In this document: in pieces, positions 33,611 through 43,296 of the stretch | Layout: each line of letters begins with the position of its first letter | How positions within the stretch are numbered: the stretch's first letter is position 1 | Assembly (NCBI GenBank): GCA_027494115.1 | Contig: JAOSJL010000001.1 | Span: 1,513,926-1,577,925, forward strand | DNA length: 64,000 nt | Direction: 5' to 3' | From: Acidimicrobiia bacterium | GTDB lineage: Bacteria > Actinomycetota > Acidimicrobiia > IMCC26256 > JAOSJL01 | The notes under the pieces: generated by a model | What the model was told of the DNA's origin: nothing | The model's input: only the letters and a program-made list of their open reading frames with translations | Databases searched by the model: none | Position numbers and translations under genes: made by a program

Positions 33611-33855
33611 GGTCCTCCGGTCTCTGTGTCAGGGCCCGAACGACGCAACCGATGAACCGTGACTGTCGGTGCGGGGGCGGATCGCGCCTCCCGTCCTCCC
33701 GGCACGCTACCGGGACAGTTTCGGAGTGACAAGGGCCGTGACCTGCGAGTTTGCGTCCCATCCCGCACCTTTGGGCGGCGGCACCGGCACTCCGACGGCA
33801 ACCGGTCGTCCATCTCGACTGCCACTCTCCCGTGCCGAGGTTGCATCATCGGTCC

Positions 33856-34660
33856 ATGACCGAACCGACACACGGGCGTTCGCCCGGCCCGCCACCTCCG
33901 CATTCGCCCACGATGGTCCTGGCTCACAGAGGGGACCACACTCGAGCACGTGAGAACACCGCGGCGTCGTTCGAGGCTGCTCGGTCAGCCGGCGCTGACG
34001 GTATAGAACTCGACGTTCGTCGCAGCGCTGATGGCGTGTTGATCGTCCACCATGATTCCAGTGCCGACGGGATCGGTGTGCTCGTCCACGCGGCCTTCGA
34101 GGCGATCCGTTCAACTCTTCCGTGGGTTCCGACCCTCGACGAAGCGCTCGACGCGTGTGTGGGGTTGTCGCTCGTCAACATCGAGATCAAGAACATCCCG
34201 ACCGAACCCGGATTTCGACCCCACCGAGCGTGTCACCGACGCCGTGGTCGACCGCCTGTCCCGGCGCCGAACGTCCGTCGATCCCGTCGTCGATCCCGCC
34301 GTCGTGATCTCGTCGTTCAACGTTCCGACTCTTGAACGTGTGCGCGAGATCGACCGTTCAGTCGACACCGCGTGGCTCACGCTCCCGGATCTGGAACCCC
34401 TCGCGGCCGTCCGTGCAGCCGCCCACCGTGACCTGCAGGGCGTCCACGTTGCACACCGGGCGCTCTCTCGAGCCGATGTCCCCGGCGTCGTGGGTCGCGC
34501 CCACGATCTGGGTGTGGCGCTCAGACCGTGGACCGTCAACGATGCCGGTGAGATCCGTCGCTTTGTCGCCGCAGGGGTCGACGCTGTGATCACCGACCGA
34601 CCCTCCGCCGCCGTGGCGCTGCGCGACGCAGTCGCAGCCGACGCGTCGTCCGGGGCGTGA
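33856..34660 (+). CDS. Glycerophosphodiester phosphodiesterase, one frameshift
   Basis: About 268 residues across a shift, from ATG 33856. GDPD fold: VLAHRGDHTRARENTAASFEA (catalytic HR and EN), GIELDVRRSADGVLIVHHD, LVNIEIKN. At CCC 34207-34209 an extra C breaks the frame; removing it gives PTEPDFDPTERVTDAVVDRL, then VISSFNVPTLERV, VHVAHRALS, LRPWTVNDAGEIRR and VDAVITDRP, all expected for the family. No signal peptide, so cytoplasmic. It hydrolyses glycerophosphodiesters from lipid turnover; the next gene encodes a lipid kinase (convergent). Confidence 0.88.
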
Positions 34661-34678
34661 GCGTAGAGAACGAAGGCG

Positions 34679-35590
34679 CTACGGAACGAGAAGCTTGAGA
34701 GCGTCGGCCTCGTATGTGACGTCCAGTCGATCGGCGTCGCCCAGGTGGTCACCGTCGACCTGATATGGAAACGGGCGGGTGCCGATGACCGAGAACGATT
34801 CGACGTTCTGGCGGTGGACCAGCTTCGAGCTCTTACGGACGAAGCGGCCGGTCGTGAGCGCAGATGCCGCGCCGCGCAGGAGCAGGTAGGCCGACAGCGA
34901 CCGGAACGCCGTGATCGTGAGGGGGCGGTCGAGAGCCGCCTCGGGAGCCACTTCGATCGGACGGTGCCCGAGATAGGTATAGGGCGTCGTGTTGGAGATG
35001 ATCACGAAATAGCAGCCGTCGATCGTCTCGCCGGGAAGCTCGAGGCGCATGGACGGGGTCGTGCGGTCGTAGTGCCGGGCCCACGTGTCGAACGCTGCCG
35101 CCACGAAGACGGGATGCGCCAGGTATCTCTTGAGCCACCCCCGACGCTCGACCTGGGAGATCACGGCGGCGTCGAAGCCCAGACCGGCGTGGAACAGGAA
35201 CCGTCGTCCCGACACCGACCCGACACCGACCTTCCGAAAGGCGCGGCGATCCAACGCGTCGAGCAACTGTCCTGTCGCCTCGACGGGGTCCATGGGTATG
35301 CCCATCGTCCGGGCGAGCACGTTGGTGGATCCACCCGGGAGCGCCGCGAGCGCCGTTTCAGTCCCGACCAGGCCGTCGGCCGCCTCGTTGAGTGTGCCGT
35401 CGCCCGCGAGGACGACGACCACGTCGTACCCGTCCACTGCGGCGCCGCGTGCCAGCCTCGTGGCGTGACCCCGTCGGGATGTCTCGACCACCCGGAGGTC
35501 GTGGTCGGCGTCGAGTGCCTTGCCGATGACGATCCGCGTCCGCGCCGTCACCGACGACGCCGTCGTGTTCACCACCAGCAGCACCCGCAC
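34679..35590 (-). CDS. Diacylglycerol/lipid kinase (DAGK catalytic domain, YegS/DgkB type)
   Basis: 303 residues from GTG 35590. Kinase loop VVVLAGDGTLNEAADGLVG with the GDGT motif, ALPGGSTNVLARTMGI, and RRFLFHAGLGFDAAVI. C-terminal beta domain with SNTTPYTYLGHRPIEVAP. Phosphorylates diacylglycerol or a related lipid in the membrane. In mycobacteria a DAGK-domain gene (Rv3218) also lies near whiB1, so this block is conserved across actinobacteria. Length is normal; no frame problem. Confidence 0.9.
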   Translation of the reverse strand: MRVLLVVNTTASSVTARTRIVIGKALDADHDLRVVETSRRGHATRLARGAAVDGYDVVVVLAGDGTLNEAADGLVGTETALAALPGGSTNVLARTMGIPMDPVEATGQLLDALDRRAFRKVGVGSVSGRRFLFHAGLGFDAAVISQVERRGWLKRYLAHPVFVAAAFDTWARHYDRTTPSMRLELPGETIDGCYFVIISNTTPYTYLGHRPIEVAPEAALDRPLTITAFRSLSAYLLLRGAASALTTGRFVRKSSKLVHRQNVESFSVIGTRPFPYQVDGDHLGDADRLDVTYEADALKLLVP

Positions 35591-35624
35591 CGACGGCAGG
35601 CTAGCGGCGGCAGCGTTCGCGCTC

Positions 35625-35867
35625 CTAGGGCGGTTTGACCTCGAGTTCTCCTTCGGGGGTGAGCTTTGCGGTCCAGTGGTGTTCGTGGAGCTTGGTGTGA
35701 TGCGCTCGGCAGACGAGCACGGTGTTGTCGAGCGATGTGGTGCCGCCGTTGGCCCAGTGGACGAGATGGTGGGTGTGCGTCGTCCGACGTCGAGAGTCTG
35801 GCGGGTGCTCCAGCTGTGTGAGGCAGCTGATGGTCGCCCGACTCGCTCCGGCGCTGAAGCGAGTCAC
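35625..35867 (-). pseudogene. C-terminal HNH remnant of a DUF222/HNH endonuclease
   Basis: About 80 codons ending at 35625. The HNH core is intact: THTHHLVHWANGGTTSLDNT and VLVCRAHHTKLHEH. In family members this follows a DUF222 domain; here that domain is encoded 180 bases upstream and the join is lost. Codons before about 35800 read poorly (SRATISCLTQLEHPPDS) because a palindromic element covers 35820-35891. No start codon with a ribosome binding site is evident, so it is probably not made. Confidence 0.7.
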
Positions 35868-35891
35868 TCGCGGTCGTCCATCAGCTGCCTC
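35820..35891. repeat. Palindromic element I (72 bp) inside the broken HNH gene
   Basis: Perfect 14-bp inverted repeat GAGGCAGCTGATGG (35820-35833) / CCATCAGCTGCCTC (35878-35891). Inside it a second perfect 8-bp pair GACTCGCT (35840-35847) / AGCGAGTC (35858-35865) closes a 10-base loop. The RNA or single strand would fold into one long hairpin. Confidence 0.9.
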
Positions 35892-35923
35892 TCGCGCCAG
35901 GTGCTACGGGAAGCGACGGGGAG

Positions 35924-36047
35924 GTCTTGGCGATGCGATCAGTTGCGCCCAGCGGTCGAGACCCGGCACGGAGTGCCGAGCCGGAGCGCAGCGGAGGCGA
36001 GCAGGGGCTCGAACGCGACCCTGGGGCGCAGATCGCATCGCCAAGAC
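35924..36047. repeat. Palindromic element II (124 bp) inside the broken HNH gene
   Basis: Perfect 17-bp inverted repeat GTCTTGGCGATGCGATC (35924-35940) / GATCGCATCGCCAAGAC (36031-36047). The interior continues to pair (TTGCGCCC with GGGCGC, GGTCGAG with CTCGAACGCGACC-type partners) and contains the small hairpin CGGCACGGAGTGCCG. The DUF222 reading frame stops at 36049, directly at its edge, so the element marks the break point. Confidence 0.9.
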
Positions 36048-36048
36048 G

Positions 36049-36729
36049 TCACCGGAGCCCCGCGCCGGTGCGGCGAGGGCCATCGGCCGGGTCTGGTTGC
36101 ATGAGCGCGTCGAGGGCGGTCTTGACGACCGCGCCTCCCTCGAGATCCAGTTCGCGAGCAGCATCGACGAAGACCTTCTCGCCCTCGGCCACCAGCCGCG
36201 CAACCTCGACCACGTCGATCTCGTCGTGACCATCGAGACTCTCGGCAACGTCGGTTCCTGTCGTGATGACACGTACATGATCCGACGAGATCTCACCGGC
36301 CGCGAACGCCTCCTGAGTAATCGGTAGATGCCGCAACCGGCGGGCCGTCTTGACCGCACCCGACGCCGCCGAAGGCGACAGTCGACCGTGGTAACGCAAC
36401 CACGCTTGGGCCGACGCCGAACCGTCGACTTCCCACTCGCCCGACGCGTCGAACGCGGCGATCCTCTCCGACAGCCTCGCCTCGAGGCGGTACACGGCGC
36501 GGAACAGATCCAGGTTCTCCCGACCCAACGGCCCCACATCGGCTTCCGCATCGCCAGAAGGATCGGGGTCTTCTGTCGGTTCTTCCACTGCCACCCCACC
36601 CACCTCCTCCCGAGATCCGTTCACCCGCGCGAGAACAAGCGCACAGGAAAAAGCCACCGGGGGAAGAGACCGAGCCGGAGAAGAACCCCTCCGCATCGAC
36701 AGAACCAGCGTAGATCCCAGGTGTGACAC
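36049..36729 (-). pseudogene. N-terminal DUF222 fragment of a DUF222/HNH endonuclease
   Basis: Up to 226 codons on the minus strand; the real start is uncertain and may be a downstream GTG. The DUF222 domain is clear: RAVYRLEARLSERIAAFDAS, SASAQAWLRYHGRLSPSAAS, ARRLRHLPITQEAFAAGEIS and SDHVRVITTGTDVAESLDG. Full-length relatives have 400-500 residues with a C-terminal HNH nuclease; here the frame ends (RRTGAGLR, stop) at the edge of palindromic element II, and the HNH part is on its far side. Such genes are multicopy in actinobacteria and often damaged. May still be translated as a truncated protein. Confidence 0.7.
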
Positions 36730-36817
36730 TTATCCGGGGCCCGTCTATCCCGGACCCGTCGCCCTCACTCCGGCCGGTCATCCTCCGAGTGGCGACCGCT
36801 CGTAGTCTCGGAGTCTC

Positions 36818-37579
36818 ATGTCCGAACGTACGTCCGACCACGGGAGAATCGGCCCGCCCCCGCCTGACACTCTGGTGTCCCTCGACAGTGAGGTCGTCGA
36901 GTGCCGTCGGTGTCCGCGGCTGGTGGCATGGCGTGAGGAGGTCGCGGCGAACCCGCGAGCGTCGTTCCGAGGTGAGCGCTACTGGGGGAGACCGGTGCCC
37001 GGTTTCGGGGATCCCGATGCCGAGATCCTGATCGTCGGCCTGGCCCCGGCGGCCCATGGTGCCAACCGGACCGGACGGATGTTCACCGGTGATCGATCCG
37101 GCGACTGGCTCTACGCCGCGCTGCACCGTGCGGGCTTTGCCAACCAACCCACGGCACGGTCGGCAAACGACGGACTCCGGCTGGACCGGGTGAGAGTGAC
37201 AGCCGCTGTGCATTGCGCACCTCCCGCCAACAAGCCCACGACCGTCGAGCGCGACAGGTGCAGCCCTTTTCTCGCCCGCGAGATCCAGATCCTCCAGCCG
37301 AGCGTCTTCGTGGTCCTCGGAGGCTTCGCCTACCAGGCGTTGTGGCGTCTGCTCCGCGAGGAGGGAGTCACGCTTCCGTCACCTCGGGCCGCCTTCGGAC
37401 ACGGGGCAGAGGTGCGTCTCGACTCGATGGGCTCGGCAGCCGCCACAATCCTTTGTTGCTACCACCCCAGTCAGCAGAACACGTTCACCGGCCGACTCAC
37501 CGAGGAGATGCTCGACGACGTCTTCACCCGGGCACGCGAGCTCGCGGACGGAGAGGCGGCCTCGGGCGACGACCGCTGA
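36818..37579 (+). CDS. Family 5 uracil-DNA glycosylase (UdgB)
   Basis: 253 residues from ATG. 4Fe-4S ligands: VECRRCPRLVAWREEV (CxxC), HCAPPANKP and a fourth cysteine in ERDRCSPF. Catalytic/uracil-binding motifs LIVGLAPAAHGANRTGRMF, TGDRSGDWLY and CYHPSQQNTFTGRLT. The A in GLAPA and the HGANRTGR segment separate family 5 from family 4. It removes uracil and other deaminated bases, important in high-GC DNA. Monocistronic as far as can be seen: the HNH remnant is divergent and tauE convergent. Confidence 0.93.
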   Translation: MSERTSDHGRIGPPPPDTLVSLDSEVVECRRCPRLVAWREEVAANPRASFRGERYWGRPVPGFGDPDAEILIVGLAPAAHGANRTGRMFTGDRSGDWLYAALHRAGFANQPTARSANDGLRLDRVRVTAAVHCAPPANKPTTVERDRCSPFLAREIQILQPSVFVVLGGFAYQALWRLLREEGVTLPSPRAAFGHGAEVRLDSMGSAAATILCCYHPSQQNTFTGRLTEEMLDDVFTRARELADGEAASGDDR

Positions 37580-37602
37580 CCGGTCCGCCGAGCGAGGCCG
37601 GA

Positions 37603-38428
37603 TCAGATCAGCGCCAGGATCTCAGAGACGCCCGACACGATGGCCACGGCGCCCAGCACGCAACCCACCGCGAGGCGCAGAGCACGTTCGTCGGCGCGAA
37701 TGGTGAGGTGAGCACCGAACCACGCACCCGGGATGACGCCCAAGGCCAGGGGGATGGCGAACGCCCAGTTGATGTTGCCCAAGATCGCGTGAGTCACGGT
37801 GCCGGGTATCGCGATCAGCCCCACGCACGCGAGGGAGGTGGCGACGCTGATCTTGATGGGAAGTCCGACCCAGCGGGCGAGGGCCGGAACAATGACGATC
37901 CCGCCGCCGAGACCGAGCATGCCGCTCACGATGCCGGCGGCTGCGCCGATGACGAGCGCCTGACCATTGGCAACCGCCACGACCTCGGATCCGACGATCC
38001 CCGATGATGTTCGGTGGTGATCCGCATCGTCGATTGACGAAGCGAGGGCCTCGGTCTGATCCAGGGCGATCCGGGCGGCGGTGTACCCGACGACCACAGC
38101 CACGGCGATCATGAGAACCCGGCCGTCTCCGGGAAGCGCCTCGCTGACGAGCGCTCCGACGACGGCGAAGACGGCGCCGAGACCGGCGACACGCGCCGTG
38201 ATGGGCCAGCTGACGAGGCCCTCGCGTGCATACCGGATCGTGCCGCTCAGAGCCGACGGGATGACCGCGGGAAGAGTCGAACCGACGGTCTCGAGAGGAG
38301 TGGCGCCGAGCCCGCGGATGGCGGGCTTGGCGACGACACCGCCGCCGATTCCGGAACATGGCCGACACGATCCCGGTGACAAAGCCGACGAGCAACGTTG
38401 CGAGGATGCGCAGTCCGTCGCCGTCCAC
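37603..38428 (-). CDS. TSUP-family membrane transporter (TauE/SafE), one frameshift
   Basis: About 274 residues across a shift, from GTG 38428 (GDGLRILATLLVGFVTGIVS). An extra base at 38353-38354 breaks the frame in TTCCGGAATC; removing it gives AMFGIGGGVVAKPAIRGLG, the diagnostic first-half motif. The second half repeats it as GMLGLGGGIVIVPALARWVG, and TSLACVGLIAIPG also fits. About eight helices in two inverted halves. The family exports sulfite, sulfoacetate or other small anions; the substrate here is unknown. Divergent from dapA with 45 bases between starts. Confidence 0.88.
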
Positions 38429-38473
38429 GAACGGAGGGTAGACGCCGGAAGGGCCGCGGCTACGCTTCGGTTC

Positions 38474-39370
38474 ATGGCGGCCGACCTCGATCTTCGCGGT
38501 GTCTACGTCCCCCTCATCACACCGTTCGCGGCCGATGGAAGTGTCGCTCTCGACGCGATCGAGCATCTGTGCGGTGAGTACCTCGGCGCCGGCGCGACGG
38601 GAATCGTCGCACTCGGAACGACCGGCGAGTCACCGGCGCTGAACGCGCAGGAGCGACACGACGTCATTAGCGCATGCGCGTCGGTGTGCGCCGCAAAGGG
38701 CGCACAGCTGATCGTCGGAGCAGGCACCAACAACACGGCGACGACCGTCGAGGCACTGACAGCGCTCGAGGGCACTCCGGCTCTCGCGGGAACACTCGTG
38801 GTCGTTCCCTATTACGTACGTCCTGCCCAGAAGGCGATCGTGGAGCACTTCCGTGTTGCGGCCGCGGCATCTCCGGTTCCTGTGGTCGTCTACAACATCC
38901 CGATGCGCACCGGCCGGAATCTCGAGCCGGCGGCGATGCTCGAGGTGGCCGCCCTCGACAACGTCGCAGGCGTCAAGCAGGCGACCGCAGGTCTCGACCT
39001 CGACACCCTCGAGATCCTCGCCGGTCGACCCGACGGCTTCCACGTCCTCGGAGGAGAAGACCCGTTCCTCTTCCCCGTCGTTCTCATGGGCGGATCCGGA
39101 GCGATCTGTGCGTCGTCGCACCTGTGCACGGAACGGTTCGTGGCAATGATCGAATGCGGTCTCGCCGGCAAGGTCGACGACGGCCGCGCCCACGCCGAGA
39201 TGCTGCTTCCCGTGGTGACCGCCGGATTTGCCGAGCCCAACCCGGCGGTGTTCAAGGGTGTGCTCCACCGACAGGGTCGTATTCCCACGCCCGACCTCCG
39301 GCTCCCGCTCACGCCGGCCTCCGACGAAGCCGTCGATCGAGCCCTGGCCGCCGTACAGACGGCATCGTGA
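38474..39370 (+). CDS. dapA: 4-Hydroxy-tetrahydrodipicolinate synthase
   Basis: 298 residues from ATG 38474. N-acetylneuraminate lyase/DapA fold: VPLITPFAADGSVA, ALGTTGESPALNAQER, VGAGTNNTATTVE, VVPYYVRPAQKAIVEHF, YNIPMRTGRNL (catalytic Tyr) and AGVKQATAGLDLD (Schiff-base Lys). This is the branch enzyme towards lysine and diaminopimelate for the wall; lysA is at 49980. The stop codon is in the first unit of an 11-base tandem repeat. Confidence 0.93.
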   Translation: MAADLDLRGVYVPLITPFAADGSVALDAIEHLCGEYLGAGATGIVALGTTGESPALNAQERHDVISACASVCAAKGAQLIVGAGTNNTATTVEALTALEGTPALAGTLVVVPYYVRPAQKAIVEHFRVAAAASPVPVVVYNIPMRTGRNLEPAAMLEVAALDNVAGVKQATAGLDLDTLEILAGRPDGFHVLGGEDPFLFPVVLMGGSGAICASSHLCTERFVAMIECGLAGKVDDGRAHAEMLLPVVTAGFAEPNPAVFKGVLHRQGRIPTPDLRLPLTPASDEAVDRALAAVQTAS

Positions 39371-39392
39371 CGGCATCGTGACGGCATCGTGA
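39360..39392 (+). repeat. Three perfect 11-bp repeats at a stop/start junction
   Basis: CGGCATCGTGA at 39360-39370, 39371-39381 and 39382-39392. The first copy supplies the dapA stop, the third supplies the GTG start of the next small gene. Without the two extra copies the genes would overlap as GTGA. Confidence 0.95.
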
Positions 39393-39589
39393 CGAAACGA
39401 GCTGCGTGGGTCCTGCTGGCTGCCGCCGGCTGGACACTCTACGTGTGGATCAGTCGGCTCTACTTGATGGTGGGCACCGACGATTCGGTCGGCTTCAAGG
39501 TCGTCCACGGCGTACTTGCCGTGATTTCTCTGGGCTTCGGGGTGGCCGTCGGCTGGATCGGCTGGAAGGCCCTGCGCGCTCAGCACTGA
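39389..39589 (+). CDS. Small membrane protein of unknown function
   Basis: 66 residues from GTG 39389 in the third copy of the tandem repeat. Two hydrophobic segments (AWVLLAAAGWTLYVWISRLY and GVLAVISLGFGVAVGWIGW) separated by a polar turn with GTDDSVGFKVVH. No family recognised. It follows dapA closely and is convergent with kgd. Hydrophobic pattern and reading frame are consistent with a real gene, and relatives with the same two-helix plan are common in actinobacteria. Confidence 0.6.
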   Translation: MTKRAAWVLLAAAGWTLYVWISRLYLMVGTDDSVGFKVVHGVLAVISLGFGVAVGWIGWKALRAQH

Positions 39590-39641
39590 GCCGGCGGCCG
39601 ACTGCTGCTCCCGCGCTGCGTACCCGCTCCACGCGGTGTCC

Positions 39642-42600
39642 TCAGCTCAGCGAGGCGTCGATGATGCGGCGTTGTTCTTCCTCGTGCACCTTGTGGGAAC
39701 CAGTGGCGGGACTCCCGCTGGCCGGGCGGGCGACGACCTCGAGGCCCAGGTCGGCTCCGGCCAGGTCGATCATGCGGCCCCGCACGAAACCCCAGGCCCC
39801 CATGTTCTCCGGCTCCTCCTGGACCCACCGCAGCTTCGGATCGTCCGGATACCGCGCCAGAATCGACAGGAGCTGGGCTCCGGGGAACGGATAGAGCTGC
39901 TCGAGCCGGATCACCGCCACCGGCGAATCGCGTTCGTCGCGCTCGGCACGGAGCTCGTGGGCGATCTTGCCCGTGCAGAGCACGATGCGTTGCACGCCGT
40001 CGGGGTTCCGGCCGTCGTCGAGAACCTCGTGAAATCCACCCGACGTGAGCTCGTCGACGGTCGACACCGTGTCGGGCATCCGTAGATACCGCTTCGGCGT
40101 GGCGCAGATGAGAGGGATGCGCCGGGCGGCGCACGATTGTCGCCGGAGAACGTGGAAGTACTGCGCCGCGGTCGTCGGATAGACCACACGGAAGTTCTCC
40201 TCGGCCGCGAGGATGAGGAACCGCTCCAGGCGCGCGCTCGAGTGTTCGGGCCCCTGACCCTCGTAGCCGTGGGGAAGCAGCATGGTGAGGGAACTGCGTT
40301 GACCCCACTTGTCTTCGGCAGCGGCTATGAACTGGTCGATCGTGATCTGCGCACCATTCGCGAAATCGCCGAACTGTGCCTCCCAGCCGACCCATGCGTC
40401 GGGAGCCGCCACCGAGTACCCGTACTCGAAGCCGAGGGCCGCGTACTCGGAAAGTAGGGAGTCGTAGAGCCGCATCGGCGCCTGGAGCTCGTTCACATGC
40501 GCGAGCGGGACGTACTCCTCCTCCGTCTCGACGTCGACGAGAACACCGTGGCGTTGGGAGAACGTGCCGCGGCGTGTGTCCTGGCCGGCGAGTCGGACGG
40601 GCACCCCTCGGTGACCAGCGAGCCCAGCGCCAGCGTCTCGGCGAGCGCCCAGTCGACACGGTCACCGTCGAACTCGTCACGTCGCGCCCGTACGGCACGT
40701 GCCAGCTTGGGGTGCGGCTGGAATCCGTCGGGCCAGGTCGTGAGGGCCTCCACGACTTCCTCGAGGCGTTCACGGCGCACCGCCGTGGGGCGATCCCCGC
40801 CAGAATCACGAGCCGCGGATTCGCGGTCGTCGACGCCGGAGCCCGAGGCATCGCCCGGGAAGGAATCGGCCGTGGAGGTCTCGCCGTCGCTGTCCCCGTC
40901 TCCATCTCCATCGCGGACACCTTCGAGTTCGGCGAACGCGCTCTCGAGGGTCATGGCGAACGCCTCGAGTGCCGCTTCGGCTTCGTCGAGGGAGATGTCG
41001 CCCCTGTTCACGAGCGTTTCCGTGTAGAGCTTGCGGACCGACCGGTGGGCGTCGATGCGGGCGTACATGCGCGGTTGTGTGAAGGCAGGTTCGTCGGTCT
41101 CGTTGTGCCCGTAGCGGCGATAGCAGACCATGTCGACCACGACGTCCTTGTGGAACCGCTGCCGGAAGTCGAACGCGATCTGCACCGCCCGCACGCAGGC
41201 CTCGGGGTCGTCGCCGTTCACGTGAAGGATCGGTGCCTGCACCATCTTGGCGACGTCGGTGGCGTAGATGCTCGAGCGCGCGTGCTCCGGATCGGTGGTG
41301 AACCCGAGCTGGTTGTTCACCACGATGTGCACCGTGCCACCGACGTCGTAACCCGGGAGCTCCGAGAGATTCAGCGTCTCGGTGACGACCCCCTGGCCGG
41401 CGAACGCCGCGTCGCCGTGAATCAGAATCGGCACGACGCTTCCTGATTCGCCCGGAAGTTCGTCGTCGAGAGCGCGCGATGCCTTCCACGACGGGGTCGA
41501 CTGCCTCGAGGTGGCTCGGATTCGAGGCCAGCCGCAGCTCGAGGCGGTTCCCCTCGGCGCTCTCGTGAACGCCGGTCGCCCCGAGGTGGTACTTCACGTC
41601 ACCCGAGCCCTGCGGTAGATCGGGGTCGAGCGCACCCTGGAACTCACGGAAGATCTGCGCGTACGACTTCCCGAGGATGTTGCCCAGCACGTTGAGGCGC
41701 CCGCGGTGGGTCATGCCCATCACGGCTTCGGGGATCCCCGCGTCGGCCGCATGGTCGAGGAGGGCGTCGAGCATCGGGACGAGCGCTTCCGCCCCTTCGA
41801 GGCTGAACCGCTTGTGTCCCAGGAACCTTTTCTGGAGGAAGGCTTCGAACGCCTCGGCCGCGTTCAGCCGGTCGAGGATTCGACGTTTGGTCTCCAGAGA
41901 GGGTGGGGGTGAGTCACCTTCGAAGCGCTCCTGAATCCACTCCTTCTGGTCGGCCTCCTGGATGTGCATGTACTCCACACCCATGGTGCGGGCGTAGGCA
42001 TCGCGCAGCACCCCGAGGATGTCGCGCAGCGTCATCGACTCGCTCCCCGCCAGCCCACCGGTCGGAAACACGCGGTCGAGGTCCCAGATGGTGAGGCCCC
42101 AGTGTTCGGGATCGAGCTCGGAATGCGTCAACGGAGTGGTGTAGCCGAGGGGATCGAGTTCTGCGATGAGGTGCCCACGCACGCGGTAGATGTTGATGAG
42201 CTGCTGCACGTGAACGGACTTCATGTGTGCGGCCAAGGAGTCCTCGGCCGGGCTCGAGTCGACCTTCCAGCGAGCCGGCTCGTAGGGCACGCCGAAACTG
42301 GCGAAGCAGTCGTCGTAGAAGCCCTCGGCTCCGAGAAGGAATTCGTGGACCCACCGGAGGAACTCGCCGCTTTGCGCACCCTGGATCACCCGGTGGTCGT
42401 AGGTGCTCGTGAGCGTGACGGTCTTCGAGACGCCGATCCGGGCCAGTGTCGCGTCGTCGGCACCCTCGTAGGCGCCGGGATAGGCGATCGAACCCACTCC
42501 CACGATCAGAGCCTGACCAGGCATGAGCCGCGGGACGGAGTGCTCGGTACCGATCATTCCGGGGTTCGTGATGCTGACCGTCGTGCCGGCGAAATCGTCG

Positions 42601-43289
42601 GGCGACAGCTTTCCGGAGCGGACCCGACGGATCAGCTCCTCGTAGGCGTCGACGAAGCCGGCGAAGTCGTGGGACTCCGACTCACTGATGTTGGGCACCA
42701 GCAGTGAGCGGGTGCCGTCGCGCTTTTCGACGTCGACGGCGATTCCCAGATTCACGTGCTTGTGTCGGGCTACGCCCGGGGCACCGTCGATGAGGCCGTA
42801 GGTGGCGTTCATCTCCGGAACTCGGCCGATCGCCCGGACGACGGCGAATGCGATGAGATGCGTGAACGACACCTTCGAGCGACCGTGACGCCGGAGCTGG
42901 TTGTTGAGGATCAGACGGTTGACCTCGAGCAGCTTGGCGGGAACCGTTCGCACCGACGTGGCCGTGGGAACGGCGAGGCTCGCCTCCATGTTCTCGACCA
43001 CTCGGGCCGCGGCTCCGCGCAGCGTCTCGGTGTCGTCGCCGACGATGGTCGTTTCGGGTGCGGTCTCGGGTGCGTCGGCGTCACTCGGGACGGCACGGTG
43101 CGATGGGGCAGCGGCGGGTTCGGTGGGTCTGCGCTCGGTGGGTGGCTGGGTGGGTTCGGGCCCCGGCGTGTAGTCGGCGAAGAAGTCGCGCCATGCCTGG
43201 CTCACCGAGTCGGGGTTCTCGGCGTAGCGCCGGTAGAGATCCTCGACGAGCCCTGCGTTGGGTCCGAGATCGTCGCGGCCGGGGGTCAC
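39642..43289 (-). CDS. kgd: Multifunctional 2-oxoglutarate enzyme Kgd, two frameshifts
   Basis: About 1216 residues from GTG 43289 once two shifts are bridged; the mycobacterial protein is similar in length. Order: short N-terminal segment (LVEDLYRRYAENPDSVSQAW), Pro/Thr linker, E2o acyltransferase domain with STYDHRVIQGAQSGEFL, then ThDP-dependent E1o with MTHRGRLNVLGNILGK, ILIHGDAAFAGQGVV and YRRYGHNETDEPA. Phase changes at AGCGCGCGAT 41471-41480 (a GC pair missing) and at C4 40604-40607 (one base missing). An acidic 45-residue insert (GDGDGDSDGE) interrupts E1 near 40800-40925. It links 2-oxoglutarate to succinyl-CoA or succinic semialdehyde. Confidence 0.93.
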
Positions 43290-43296
43290 GGAGGAG

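Noticed and set aside
33611..33855. Small genes upstream of whiB
   Set aside because: Several short frames exist on both strands but none has a ribosome binding site, recognisable motif or plausible composition; the stretch probably holds promoters only.
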